8,147 bases of DNA from Desulfobacteraceae bacterium (GCA_002868985.1 PKTV01000291.1:1-8147); one strand, 5' to 3'. Positions 1 to 7,333 are shown, numbered from the stretch's first letter. The notes: generated by a model from the letters alone, not told the origin. Numbers and translations: made by a program.

Positions 1-87
1 ATAAGCAAATTTGTCAATAGCTTTCTTACTGCTTGATTTATAAGATATATTATATGCTATTGAGTTTCTTTATTAAGAGAAAAAATC

Positions 88-117
88 TTGACAGATCAGA
101 TGGGAGCATGGTATCAA
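88..117 (+). promoter_or_regulatory. candidate sigma-70 promoter of the tetR-icmF unit
   Basis: A perfect -35 hexamer TTGACA lies at 88-93, followed after 18 bp by TATCAA at 112-117, which matches 4 of 6 bases of the -10 consensus. Transcription would begin near 123-125, inside the palindrome at 119-138, leaving a leader of about 60 nt before the ATG at 184. The first 87 bases are AT-rich, show no coding signal and hold other TATAAT-like strings (for example around 46-53) without a good -35, so an alternative upstream promoter cannot be excluded. Confidence 0.5.
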
Positions 118-118
118 T

Positions 119-138
119 CTGAACGAGCGCTCGGTCAG
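119..138. promoter_or_regulatory. 20-bp palindromic operator, probably for the adjacent TetR protein
   Basis: CTGAACGAGCGCTCGGTCAG is a dyad in which 9 of 10 base pairs match; only 123/134 break symmetry, and the core CGAGCGCTCG is perfect. It begins one base after the candidate -10 box, so a bound dimer would block initiation. TetR proteins usually repress their own gene through dyads of this size. From memory, its inner 18 bp resemble the Bacillus subtilis FadR box (TGAATGA...TCATTCA), the site of a TetR-family fatty-acid regulator. No second copy was found by eye in the window, so autoregulation and control of icmF by read-through is the simplest reading. Confidence 0.55.
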
Positions 139-183
139 GTTGGTCCGGCGCTAACTTTCCGTCAAATAACGTTTGGAGTTGTT

Positions 184-816
184 ATGGAACAAAGGCATGC
201 AACAAAAGAAATTCCGACTCAAATAAAAAATCCTGAACTGGTTGAACAGCGTCATCGCCAGATCGTTGATGCTGCGGTCCTGCTGTTCATCAACCAGGGG
301 TTTCACAAGACCACAACACGGCAGATCGCCCGTTCCGCAGGTATTTCCATTGGTTCATTGTATGAATATATCGCTTCTAAAGAGGATATTTTGTATCTGG
401 TTTGCGATGCCATCCATGCCGAGGTCGAACTAGGGGTTTCGGAAGCGATGGCAAGAGCTTCAGGCGGCCGCAGTTCGCTGGCCGAAGTGATTCGTGAATA
501 TTTTTTAGTCTGCAACCGCATGAACGACCATATCCTGCTGATTTATCAGGAAACTCAATCTCTTCCTCCCCAATGGCGTAAAAAGGTACTCGAGAATGAA
601 GTGCGCATTACCGGTATTTTCATGGAAGTGCTCGAACGTTTGATTTCATCCGGTGAATTACCACATTTAAGTGAGCGCTCCATGGAACTTGTTGCACACA
701 ATATTTCTGTTCTGGGCCACATGTGGACGTTTCGGCGCTGGTTTCTTGCCCGACATTACAGTATTGAAGATTATATTGAACTCCAAACCGAATTTATTCT
801 TGGAATATCAAGGTAG
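184..816 (+). CDS. TetR/AcrR-family transcriptional repressor, likely acyl-CoA responsive
   Basis: The protein has 210 residues, normal for TetR. An N-terminal DNA-binding domain covers about residues 22-72: a helix with IVDAAVLLF, then TTTRQIARSAGISIGSLYEYIASKE, where the recognition helix carries the S-x-G-x-LYEYI pattern typical of the family. The remaining helical part is the ligand-binding and dimerisation domain. The ATG at 184 is chosen because GGAG at 175-178 sits 5 nt upstream and because an in-frame TTG at 88 would place the promoter and operator inside the gene. It ends with TAG, 80 nt before icmF on the same strand, with no obvious terminator between, so the two are probably co-transcribed. 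The neighbourhood points to a regulator of branched or short-chain acyl-CoA metabolism sensing an acyl-CoA; the ligand is inference. Its recognition region resembles, from memory, TetR proteins next to icmF in Bacillaceae. Confidence 0.9.
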   Translation: MEQRHATKEIPTQIKNPELVEQRHRQIVDAAVLLFINQGFHKTTTRQIARSAGISIGSLYEYIASKEDILYLVCDAIHAEVELGVSEAMARASGGRSSLAEVIREYFLVCNRMNDHILLIYQETQSLPPQWRKKVLENEVRITGIFMEVLERLISSGELPHLSERSMELVAHNISVLGHMWTFRRWFLARHYSIEDYIELQTEFILGISR

Positions 817-823
817 AATTATC

Positions 824-884
824 ATCGAGTCAAAACTCCATGATTTGCAACTTGTAAAACCTGAATCTTGCATAAAAACTCGAT
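824..884 (+). other. inverted repeat in the tetR-icmF spacer
   Basis: ATCGAGT at 824-830 is the exact reverse complement of ACTCGAT at 878-884, which abuts the icmF ribosome binding site. The left arm could instead form a small local hairpin, GAGT-CAAA-ACTC (827-838), because AAAACTC occurs twice (832-838 and 875-881). Two exclusive foldings next to a ribosome binding site are suggestive of translational control, but stems of 7 and 4 bp can arise by chance. Confidence 0.2.
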
Positions 885-885
885 T

Positions 886-892
886 AAGGAGG
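886..892 (+). promoter_or_regulatory. ribosome binding site of icmF
   Basis: AAGGAGG is a full Shine-Dalgarno match, 4 nt before the ATG at 897. An out-of-frame ATG at 893-895 touches the ribosome binding site directly and would encode only six codons ending at 913. It is too close to serve as a start, so 897 is preferred. Confidence 0.8.
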
Positions 893-896
893 ATGC

Positions 897-3800
897 ATGA
901 CGATAAACGTTGAAGTTTACAATCCCAAACACCCCATAAGAGTCGTCACCGCAACGTCCCTTTTTGATGGTCATGATGCATCCATAAACATCATGCGCCG
1001 CATACTCCAGGATGCCGGTGTTGAGGTCATTCACTTGGGACATAACCGCTCTGTCCATGAAATCGTCGATGCTGCGATCCAAGAAGATGTTCAAGGGGTG
1101 GCGGTGTCGAGTTATCAGGGCGGTCATGTGGAATTCTTTAAATACATTGTCGACCTTTTGAAAGAACGAAATGTTTCGCATATCAGGGTTTTTGGCGGCG
1201 GCGGCGGGGTTATCATACCTGAAGAGATAAAAGAACTGGAATCATACGGCGTCACTAAAATATATTCTCCTGAAGACGGCGCCAAAATGGGGCTGCAAGG
1301 TATGATCAATCACATGATTAAACAGATGGATTTTTCTACGGTTAACAAGACCGATTTTGATTTTTCAGCGCTGTCACCGGACAACACGTTCATGGTCGCA
1401 AACCTGATTACCGCCGTTGAGCAGGCCAAGGCACAGGAAAATGGCCATCTTGCCAAGCTCAGATCTCAAATTAAAAAAAAGATCGGCAAACGAAAAATAC
1501 CGGTTATCGGTATTACCGGAACCGGTGGGGCCGGAAAATCGTCTCTGACAGATGAAATTATCTTAAGAATCCTGAATGATCTTAAACAGGTTCATCTGGC
1601 GGTTATCAGCAGCGATCCGTCCCGTCGCAAAACCGGCGGTGCGCTTTTAGGTGACAGAATACGTATGAATGCCATCGAAAATCCAAGGGTTTATATGCGG
1701 AGCCTTGCTACCCGAGGATCACAGACAGAAATCCCCCATGCTCTGGCAGAAACCATAGACGTTGCGAAAGCTGCGGGCTTTGACCTTGTGATTGCGGAAA
1801 CCGCAGGGATCGGGCAGGGAGATTCGAGGATCATCGAGCTTGTTGATTTATCGATCTATGTGATGACCAGTCAATTCGGGGCAGCCACACAGCTCGAAAA
1901 AATAGACATGCTCGATTTTGCCCATCTTGTTGTCGTGAACAAATATGAGAAACAAGGCGGCGAGGATGCGGTGCGCGATGTGCGCAAACAGGTTCAGCGT
2001 AACCGGAAGGCATGGGATAAATCCCCCGAGGAAATGCCTGTTTACGGAACCATTGCCTCCAAATTTAACGACGATGGCGTTACGGCTTTGTATCATGGGA
2101 TTATCGATGCATTGTCAGAAAGAACAGGGATCGTATTGGATTCGAGTCTTTCCAGACCGAAAGTAAAGACCTCTACATCCAAAACAATTATTATTCCTCC
2201 GGAGCGAACCCGTTACCTCGCTGAAATTGCCGACACCATAAGGAAATATCATCAAGAAACCCAAGAACAGGCAGAGGCGGTCCGCAAGGTCTGGCACCTC
2301 AAGGAGACCGCAAAGGCCGTAGCCGAGGATAATCTTATAGCCGATACATCACAGGTTTTAAATCGGCTCAAAGTGGAAATTGAAAAGGCCGAAAACACGC
2401 TGCATTCCGAGACGACCCGTTCGCTCGATGACTGGGAAGATATCAAAAAGACTTACACTAAAGATGAGCTTACATACCGTGTTCGGAACCGGGAGATTAG
2501 TGTTTCACTTTACACAACGTCATTGGCGAATACGAGAATTCCGAAGATTGTACTTCCCAAGTATAAGGACCCCGGAGAAATTTACACCTGGTTGAGACAA
2601 GAAAATATTCCCGGTCGGTTTCCGTTTACATCCGGTGTTTTTCCGTTAAAACGGATTGACGAAGATCCCACACGTATGTTTGCAGGAGAAGGGGACCCTG
2701 CTAGGACCAACAGACGATTCAAGCTTTTATCTGCTGATGCCAAGGCCAAACGTCTGTCTACGGCATTTGATTCTGTCACATTATATGGGTACGATCCGGA
2801 CATAAGACCGGATATCTACGGCAAAGTCGGCACTTCCGGCGTCAGTATCTGTACTCTCGACGATATGAAAGTGCTTTATGACGGTTTTAATTTGTGCGCA
2901 CCCAACACATCTGTTTCCATGACCATCAACGGACCTGCTCCCATAATACTTGCCATGTTTTTAAATACGGCCATCGATCAACAGGTTGATTCGTTTCGAG
3001 CCGGGGAAAAAAGAGAACCTTCGAAAAGAGAGTATAATGACATTCGATCCAAGGCCCTGTCCGATGTTCGCGGAACGGTTCAAGCGGATATTTTAAAAGA
3101 AGATCAAGGCCAAAACACCTGTATTTTCTCCATTGAGTTTGCGCTGAAAATGATGGGAGATATCCAGAAGTACTTTATAGAAGACAACGTCCGAAATTTC
3201 TATTCGGTATCCATTTCGGGATACCACATTGCCGAGGCCGGCGCCAATCCGATTACTCAACTGGCCCTCACACTGGCCAACGGGTTTACCTATGTCGAAT
3301 ATTATCTTTCCCGGAGGATGCCCATTGACAGCTTTGCACCCAATTTGTCCTTTTTCTTTTCCAATGGCATGGATCCGGAATATACGGTTATCGGGAGAGT
3401 GGCCAGACGTATTTGGTCTATCGCCATGAAGAATAAATACGGTGGTTCCGCCCGGTCTCAAATGCTGAAATATCATGTGCAGACATCCGGCCGTTCCTTG
3501 CACAGCCAAGACATCCAGCTTAACGACATTCGGACAACGCTTCAGGCACTTTGTGCGATTTATGACAACTGCAACAGCTTGCACACCAATGCCTTTGATG
3601 AAGCCATTACGACACCGAGCAATGAATCGGTCCGGCGTGCTTTGGCTATTCAACTCATTATCAACCGGGAGTGGGGCCTTGCAAAAAATGAGAATTTGAA
3701 TCAAGGCAGCTTCGTTGTCGAGGAGTTGACGCGTTTGGTAGAGGAAGCGGTCCTTGCAGAATTCGACAGAATCACCGAACGTGGAGGTGTTTTAGGCGCC

Positions 3801-4175
3801 ATGGAAACCGGTTATCAGAGAAGCAAGATTCAAGAGGAATCGATGTATTATGAAAATTTAAAGCATACCGGTGAGTTGCCCCTTATCGGTGTGAATACCT
3901 TTCGAGATCCTGATGCCGATTTAGAACAATTGAGCGAGTACATTGAGTTGTCCAGAGCCACCGAAGATGAAAAGAAATCACAACTTAAACGTCTGGCGGC
4001 ATTCAAAAAAAGAAACAAAAAAGAAGCTGATAACGTATTGCGACGTCTTCAGAGCGTTGTCCTCTCAGGAGAAAACATCTTTGAAGAACTGATGGAGACC
4101 GTTAAGGTGTGCACTCTGGGTCAGATTACTCAGGCGTTGTATGATGTGGGAGGAAGATATCGACGAAACATGTAA
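897..4175 (+). CDS. icmF: fused isobutyryl-CoA mutase IcmF (AdoCbl-dependent, with built-in G-protein chaperone)
   Basis: IcmF interconverts isobutyryl-CoA and n-butyryl-CoA by adenosylcobalamin radical chemistry in the cytoplasm. The 1092-residue length is standard. Domains in order: a B12-binding domain at about 1-150 with the base-off motif D24-G-H26-D-A-S29 (H26 is the cobalt ligand; Ser stands where the classical DxHxxG has Gly) and a glycine run FGGGGGV; a MeaB-like G domain at about 200-415 with Walker A GTGGAGKS (208-215), E301-T-A-G304 in the switch region and NKYE (348-351); a helical linker at about 430-530; and a mutase TIM barrel from about 540 to the end. Residues F595 (in RMFAGEG) and Q739 (in DQGQNTCIF) occupy the substrate-selecting positions that are Tyr and Arg in methylmalonyl-CoA mutase, so the call is isobutyryl-CoA rather than methylmalonyl-CoA mutase. 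The G domain is expected to gate cofactor loading. No frameshift is seen; stop is TAA. Confidence 0.97.
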   Translation: MTINVEVYNPKHPIRVVTATSLFDGHDASINIMRRILQDAGVEVIHLGHNRSVHEIVDAAIQEDVQGVAVSSYQGGHVEFFKYIVDLLKERNVSHIRVFGGGGGVIIPEEIKELESYGVTKIYSPEDGAKMGLQGMINHMIKQMDFSTVNKTDFDFSALSPDNTFMVANLITAVEQAKAQENGHLAKLRSQIKKKIGKRKIPVIGITGTGGAGKSSLTDEIILRILNDLKQVHLAVISSDPSRRKTGGALLGDRIRMNAIENPRVYMRSLATRGSQTEIPHALAETIDVAKAAGFDLVIAETAGIGQGDSRIIELVDLSIYVMTSQFGAATQLEKIDMLDFAHLVVVNKYEKQGGEDAVRDVRKQVQRNRKAWDKSPEEMPVYGTIASKFNDDGVTALYHGIIDALSERTGIVLDSSLSRPKVKTSTSKTIIIPPERTRYLAEIADTIRKYHQETQEQAEAVRKVWHLKETAKAVAEDNLIADTSQVLNRLKVEIEKAENTLHSETTRSLDDWEDIKKTYTKDELTYRVRNREISVSLYTTSLANTRIPKIVLPKYKDPGEIYTWLRQENIPGRFPFTSGVFPLKRIDEDPTRMFAGEGDPARTNRRFKLLSADAKAKRLSTAFDSVTLYGYDPDIRPDIYGKVGTSGVSICTLDDMKVLYDGFNLCAPNTSVSMTINGPAPIILAMFLNTAIDQQVDSFRAGEKREPSKREYNDIRSKALSDVRGTVQADILKEDQGQNTCIFSIEFALKMMGDIQKYFIEDNVRNFYSVSISGYHIAEAGANPITQLALTLANGFTYVEYYLSRRMPIDSFAPNLSFFFSNGMDPEYTVIGRVARRIWSIAMKNKYGGSARSQMLKYHVQTSGRSLHSQDIQLNDIRTTLQALCAIYDNCNSLHTNAFDEAITTPSNESVRRALAIQLIINREWGLAKNENLNQGSFVVEELTRLVEEAVLAEFDRITERGGVLGAMETGYQRSKIQEESMYYENLKHTGELPLIGVNTFRDPDADLEQLSEYIELSRATEDEKKSQLKRLAAFKKRNKKEADNVLRRLQSVVLSGENIFEELMETVKVCTLGQITQALYDVGGRYRRNM

Positions 4176-4176
4176 G

Positions 4177-4376
4177 GTTTCCAATTCATAAATAGTTCTT
4201 TCTCCGATGAGCGGCGTTCTCCGCGAGTTTCCATCCTCAACGTACGATAAGTGCGCTTCGAATGAAAACTCTTGTGCGGCCCCCGTTAAAAACAAACGGG
4301 ATTTTGTATCTGATTTAAAAAAATAAAGGGACTCAACTTGCTCATCGAATAAATTCCTTATTTATCAATTGGAAAC
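4177..4376. mobile_element. candidate 200-bp MITE-like element with 18-bp terminal inverted repeats
   Basis: This block fills most of the 303-bp gap between icmF and the thiolase gene and starts one base after the icmF stop codon. Its ends, GTTTCCAATTCATAAATA at 4177-4194 and TATTTATCAATTGGAAAC at 4359-4376, are inverted copies differing at one of 18 positions. A second inverted pair, CGATGAGC at 4205-4212 and GCTCATCG at 4340-4347, sits 10-11 bases inside each end, so the imperfect terminal repeats extend to roughly 36 bp. No convincing gene lies inside; a minus-strand frame of 76 codons starting at 4295 runs into icmF antisense and resembles nothing I know. I see no clear target-site duplication, so an old insertion or a different dispersed repeat remains possible. 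Confidence 0.55.
4282..4305 (+). terminator. weak candidate terminator downstream of icmF
   Basis: CCCGTT (4282-4287) pairs with AACGGG (4295-4300) across a 7-nt A-rich loop and is followed by ATTTT. The 6-bp stem and 4-base T run make it marginal. A second small hairpin, GCGG/CCGC at 4211-4224, lies closer to icmF but lacks a T run. Both lie inside the 200-bp repeat element, which may therefore act as the transcription boundary. Confidence 0.25.
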
Positions 4377-4396
4377 GTGTTTTGTGATATTATTTT
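4369..4396 (+). promoter_or_regulatory. candidate promoter of the thiolase operon
   Basis: An extended -10 element TGATATTAT lies at 4385-4393 (TGA directly before TATTAT, 5 of 6 matches). An alternative is TTGGAA at 4369-4374 with TATTTT at 4391-4396 and a 16-bp spacer; in that reading the -35 lies within the right terminal repeat of the neighbouring element. Either would start transcription near 4400, giving a leader of about 75 nt before the ATG at 4479. Confidence 0.35.
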
Positions 4397-4413
4397 AGAT
4401 AGTTTAAATTTTT

Positions 4414-4445
4414 TTTCAAAATCACCTCTTGGAAGGGTTTTGAAA
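4414..4445. promoter_or_regulatory. inverted repeat in the thiolase leader
   Basis: TTTCAAAA (4414-4421) and TTTTGAAA (4438-4445) are exact inverted copies separated by 16 nt, within which CCT/AGG can add three pairs. A T run precedes it rather than follows it, so it is not an intrinsic terminator for the + strand. It lies between the candidate promoter and the ribosome binding site at 4466-4473, where it could be an operator or an mRNA hairpin. Confidence 0.3.
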
Positions 4446-4478
4446 TAGGTTATAGAAAGAGAATAAAAGGAGATAGAC

Positions 4479-5654
4479 ATGAGAGAAGCAGTGATCGTGA
4501 GTGCGGTGAGAACACCATTGGGAAGTTTCAATGGTTCATTGGGGAATATCGGCGCCACCCGATTGGGTGCTGTGGTGATCGAAGCAGCGGTTGAACGGGC
4601 TGGTATTGTAAAGGATGATGTCAACGAGGTGATTATGGGGATGGTGCTTCCGTGCGGCTACGGACAAAACCCTGCCAGACAGGCGGCTGTTAAGGCTGAT
4701 ATGCCTTTTGGGGTTGAATGTATCACCGTGAATAAGGTTTGCGGTTCAGCATTAAAAGCGGTCATGCTGGCCGCCCAGGCGATTCAGGTGGGTGATGCGG
4801 ATGTTGTCGTTGCAGGCGGAATGGAAAACATGAGTATGGCACCGTATTATCTTGAAAAAGGTCGTTTTGGATATCGCATGGGACCGGGCAAACTTGAAGA
4901 TCATATGGTTCATGACGGTCTATGGGATATTGTCAATGATTTTCATATGGGTGTTTCCAATGAGCTGTGTTCCGAAAAGTACGACATCAGCCGAAAAGAC
5001 CAGGATCGTTATGCCGCAGAGTCGTATCGTCGTACGCTTGAAGCCATCAGCAACGGTCGATTTAAAGATGAAATCGTTCCTGTTGAAATCCCCCGTCGAA
5101 AAGGCGATCCTGTTATTTTTGATCAGGATGAATGCCCCCGTGAGACGACCTTTGAAGACCTTTCAAAAATGAAACCGGCGTTTAAAAAAGACGGAAGAGG
5201 AACGGCCGGCAATGCATCCATCATCAGTGACGGTGCGGCAGCCGTGGTGGTCATGTCAAAAGACAAAGCCAAAATGCTAGGATGCCGCGTCATGGCAACC
5301 ATCGGCGCTCAGGCATCTTTTGGTATGGATATGAAATACCTTCTTGTGGCACCCATCTGGGCCATTCCCAAATGTTTGAAGAAGGAAGGGATTTCCCTTT
5401 CAGATGTCGATCTTTTTGAGATCAACGAAGCGTTCAGCGGTTCGACGGCGGCAGTGCTGAAGGAGCTTGACCTGGATCATACAAAGGTGAATGTTAACGG
5501 TGGGAGTGTCGCTCTGGGGCATCCCATCGGTGCCAGCGGATGTCGATTGCTGGTGTCCCTTTTGTATGAAATGATTCGACAGGACAAAAAGGTCGGGGTT
5601 GCTTCGCTGTGCCTCGGGGGTGGGGAAGGTGTTGCCATGGTGGTAAAACGATAG
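4479..5654 (+). CDS. acetyl-CoA acetyltransferase (biosynthetic-type thiolase)
   Basis: This thiolase reversibly cleaves acetoacetyl-CoA with CoA to give two acetyl-CoA, the last step of butyrate-type beta-oxidation, or condenses them in reverse. At 391 residues it is the standard family length. The catalytic residues are all present: nucleophile C88 in NKVCGSALKA, N316 in NEAF, H348 in ALGHPIGASG and proton-shuttling C378 in CLGGGEG. The N-terminal thiolase half runs to about residue 265 and the C-terminal half follows. Small deviations are APIWAI where I expect a Pro in place of Trp, and NEAFSGS where NEAFA is usual; neither touches a catalytic residue. The start is supported by AAAGGAGA at 4466-4473. 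The stop TAG overlaps the next gene's ribosome binding site, so it is the first gene of a two-gene operon. Specificity for acetoacetyl-CoA rather than longer 3-ketoacyl-CoAs is inferred from length and the neighbouring dehydrogenase; atoB, thlA and phaA would all be possible names. Confidence 0.95.
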   Translation: MREAVIVSAVRTPLGSFNGSLGNIGATRLGAVVIEAAVERAGIVKDDVNEVIMGMVLPCGYGQNPARQAAVKADMPFGVECITVNKVCGSALKAVMLAAQAIQVGDADVVVAGGMENMSMAPYYLEKGRFGYRMGPGKLEDHMVHDGLWDIVNDFHMGVSNELCSEKYDISRKDQDRYAAESYRRTLEAISNGRFKDEIVPVEIPRRKGDPVIFDQDECPRETTFEDLSKMKPAFKKDGRGTAGNASIISDGAAAVVVMSKDKAKMLGCRVMATIGAQASFGMDMKYLLVAPIWAIPKCLKKEGISLSDVDLFEINEAFSGSTAAVLKELDLDHTKVNVNGGSVALGHPIGASGCRLLVSLLYEMIRQDKKVGVASLCLGGGEGVAMVVKR

Positions 5655-5663
5655 GAGAGAAAA

Positions 5664-6515
5664 ATGGACATAAAAACATTCGGCGTTATTGGTGCGGGTC
5701 AGATGGGAAACGGTATCGCTCAGGTTGCTGCCGTGAGCGGTTTTGAGGTCATCATGAACGACATCAAGACTGAATTTGTCGATAAAGGTTTTGCAAGCAT
5801 AAAGAAGAATTTAAAGCGAAGCGTCGACAAGGGCAGAATGACCGATGAAGAGATGAATGCTGTTCTTCAGCGGATCAGAACCAGCGTGGACATCAAAGAT
5901 ATGGGGGCTGTCGATTTTGTTGTCGAGGCCGCCACAGAAAATGAAACGATCAAGTTTCAGATATTTAAAGATCTGGATAAAATCTGTGAACCTCATGTGA
6001 TTCTGGCAACCAATACATCTTCCATTCCCATCGGAAGGATTTCATCCCATACCGGACGCCCGGATAAGACTATCGGGATGCATTTTATGAATCCGGTTCC
6101 GGTAATGAAACTGATTGAGATTATCCGGGGGCTGCGAACAACGGATGACACGTTCAAGACCACATGGAACTTGGCTGTAAAGCTTGGTAAAACACCGGCT
6201 GAAGCGAATGATTACCCCGGTTTTATCATCAATCGAATTCTCATGCCCATGATCAATGAAGCAGTGTATTGCCTGTATCATGGTGTGGGGTCACGGGAAG
6301 ACATCGACGTTGTCATGAAGCTGGGCGCGAACCATCCCATGGGTCCTCTGGCACTGGCGGATCTCATCGGATTGGATACCTGTCTGGCAATTATGGACAC
6401 GCTTTTCGATGGATTTAAAGATTCAAAGTACCGGCCTTGTCCGCTGCTCAAACGATATGTTGAGGCTGGCTGGCTGGGCAAAAAGACGGGACGGGGGTTT
6501 TATGAATATAAATAG
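5664..6515 (+). CDS. 3-hydroxybutyryl-CoA dehydrogenase (NAD-dependent)
   Basis: The enzyme oxidises 3-hydroxybutyryl-CoA to acetoacetyl-CoA, directly feeding the thiolase encoded just upstream. Its 283 residues match the short single-function family (Hbd/PaaH/MmgB) rather than the fused FadB type. An N-terminal Rossmann fold has G10-A-G12-Q-M-G15 and an acidic D33 at the end of the second strand, favouring NAD over NADP. The catalytic set is intact: S119, H140 and E152 in HFMNPVPVMKLIE, and N190 in GFIINR. The C-terminal helical domain ends in the usual GWLGKKTGRGFYEY. AGGAG at 5653-5657 overlaps the thiolase stop, with 9 nt between the two genes, so they are translationally linked. The gene ends in TAG and is followed by about 200 nt without a gene. 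The enoyl-CoA hydratase that usually completes this set is absent from the window. Confidence 0.95.
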   Translation: MDIKTFGVIGAGQMGNGIAQVAAVSGFEVIMNDIKTEFVDKGFASIKKNLKRSVDKGRMTDEEMNAVLQRIRTSVDIKDMGAVDFVVEAATENETIKFQIFKDLDKICEPHVILATNTSSIPIGRISSHTGRPDKTIGMHFMNPVPVMKLIEIIRGLRTTDDTFKTTWNLAVKLGKTPAEANDYPGFIINRILMPMINEAVYCLYHGVGSREDIDVVMKLGANHPMGPLALADLIGLDTCLAIMDTLFDGFKDSKYRPCPLLKRYVEAGWLGKKTGRGFYEYK

Positions 6516-6591
6516 TGATGGGAGCATTAGCGATTTGTTAAAATGGTTTTCATCCATTAAATTATTTATTTTTGAGCGAAAACCTCGCAAT

Positions 6592-6669
6592 CAGGTTTCG
6601 GGTGTCAGGTTTCAGGTGTCAGTCGTAAGAAACGAATTAGCTGACACCTGAACACTGAAACCTGAAACC
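6592..6669. repeat. intergenic tandem and inverted repeat (REP/MITE-like)
   Basis: Two 14-bp tandem copies, CAGGTTTCGGGTGT (6592-6605) and CAGGTTTCAGGTGT (6606-6619), differ at one base. They are mirrored downstream: TTCAGGTGTCAG (6611-6622) pairs perfectly with CTGACACCTGAA (6641-6652) across an 18-nt loop, and CAGGTTTC (6592-6599) pairs with GAAACCTG (6657-6664). The loop contains a further TCGT/ACGA pair. The whole would fold as a long hairpin. No T run follows either arm, so it is not a textbook terminator, though it may mark the end of the hbd transcript. Repeats built from this sequence are, from memory, common between genes in Desulfobacterota genomes. Confidence 0.7.
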
Positions 6670-6690
6670 ATATTTTGAAAAAAATCCTAA

Positions 6691-6702
6691 TTGATGGATC
6701 AA
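6691..6702. promoter_or_regulatory. small palindrome upstream of the XRE-cupin gene
   Basis: TTGATGGATCAA is a 5-2-5 dyad located 9 nt before the AAGGAGG ribosome binding site (6711-6717), with a looser outer pair TAATT (6688-6692) and AATTA (6707-6711). XRE proteins often bind short dyads at their own promoters, so this is a candidate autoregulatory site. The length is short enough for chance. Confidence 0.25.
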
Positions 6703-6721
6703 CACTAATTAAGGAGGCGAT

Positions 6722-7273
6722 ATGGCCAGAAAGAAAGCCGAGACCGTTGTCCCGGTGGGGAAGAAGATAAGAAAGGAACGATTAAAAAAAAAGATGTCCT
6801 TAGATCGTGTTGCCAATGAAACCGGTTTTTCCATTGATTATCTTAAAGCGGTGGAAAGCGGCAAAAAAATTCCGCCGGTGGGCGCCCTTTTGCAGATTGC
6901 ACGGGCGATGGAAATAGACTCGGGCTTTTTTCTAAAAGAACAGGAAACGAGCTTGAGACGTCGTATTAAAGCCTATACAAAGCGTACCGAAAATTATGCG
7001 TATACAACGCTAACCCCCGGTGCTGAGAATAAACATTTAAAGGCGTTCAATGTTTCCATTGACGCCATGACGGATCATAAAGGGGTGGGATACCAACACG
7101 AAGGTGAAGAGTTTGTTTATGTTCTGGCCGGAAAGATTGAAGTGGTTGTGGGAGATCATGTAAACAAACTCAATGTGGGAGATTCGCTTCACTTTAATTC
7201 GGGAATTCGACACCAGTTGAGGAATGTTGGAAACGAAAAAGCCGAACTTCTCGTTGTCATCTATGGACCTTAG
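6722..7273 (+). CDS. XRE-family regulator with C-terminal cupin domain
   Basis: A 183-residue cytoplasmic transcription regulator. A lysine-rich N-terminus leads into a helix-turn-helix of the XRE/Cro type at about residues 13-68 (GKKIRKERLKKKMSLDRVANETG, then YLKAVESGKKIPPVGALLQIARAM). A cupin_2 barrel follows at about 105-182, with motif 1 around H126-E-G-E-E-F-V-Y-V-L-A-G and motif 2 around GDSLHFNSGIRHQLRN (H164). The first histidine of the cupin HxH is Tyr124, so metal binding may be weakened and the domain may serve only to sense a small molecule. The start is supported by AAGGAGG 4 nt upstream. It lies between the hbd operon and an acyl-CoA dehydrogenase gene; proteins of this architecture often regulate neighbouring metabolic genes, and acyl-CoA or carboxylate control is inferred here. 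The 133-nt gap to the next gene holds two short hairpins and no gene. Confidence 0.92.
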   Translation: MARKKAETVVPVGKKIRKERLKKKMSLDRVANETGFSIDYLKAVESGKKIPPVGALLQIARAMEIDSGFFLKEQETSLRRRIKAYTKRTENYAYTTLTPGAENKHLKAFNVSIDAMTDHKGVGYQHEGEEFVYVLAGKIEVVVGDHVNKLNVGDSLHFNSGIRHQLRNVGNEKAELLVVIYGP

Positions 7274-7303
7274 AAATCAAAATAATTTGGCTCAAGATTG
7301 TCA

Positions 7304-7333
7304 GAAATCGATGATTTCAGGCTTAAGGTTTTT
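7304..7333 (+). terminator. weak hairpin after the XRE-cupin gene
   Basis: GAAATC (7304-7309) and GATTTC (7313-7318) form a 6-bp stem with a 3-nt loop, followed 10 nt later by a run of five T (7329-7333). The stem is AT-rich and the T run is not adjacent, so termination would be inefficient. A second dyad, CCAAG (7336-7340) and CTTGG (7354-7358), follows and could be a regulatory site for the next gene. Confidence 0.2.

Noticed and set aside
88..183. Longer tetR reading from TTG at 88 (32 extra residues)
   Set aside because: The extension looks unlike a TetR N-terminus, overlaps a perfect -35 and a strong palindrome, and has a poorer start context than ATG 184 with its GGAG.
817..896. Cobalamin riboswitch before the B12-dependent mutase
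   Set aside because: The spacer is only 80 nt, too short for a cobalamin aptamer, and I see no B12-box sequence.
893..913. Six-codon leader frame starting at ATG 893 overlapping icmF
   Set aside because: The ATG directly abuts the Shine-Dalgarno sequence with no spacing, so initiation there is implausible.
3093..3704. 203-codon minus-strand open frame inside icmF
   Set aside because: It is antisense to highly conserved IcmF catalytic sequence and resembles no protein family; open antisense frames of this kind are common in long genes.
897..4175. Methylmalonyl-CoA mutase for icmF
   Set aside because: The B12 domain is N-terminal and a G domain is fused in the middle, and the substrate positions are Phe/Gln, not the Tyr/Arg of methylmalonyl-CoA mutase.
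4176..4478. Small protein gene in the icmF-thiolase gap
   Set aside because: Minus-strand frames here lack good ribosome binding sites and run into icmF or across the thiolase start; the inverted-repeat structure explains the region better.
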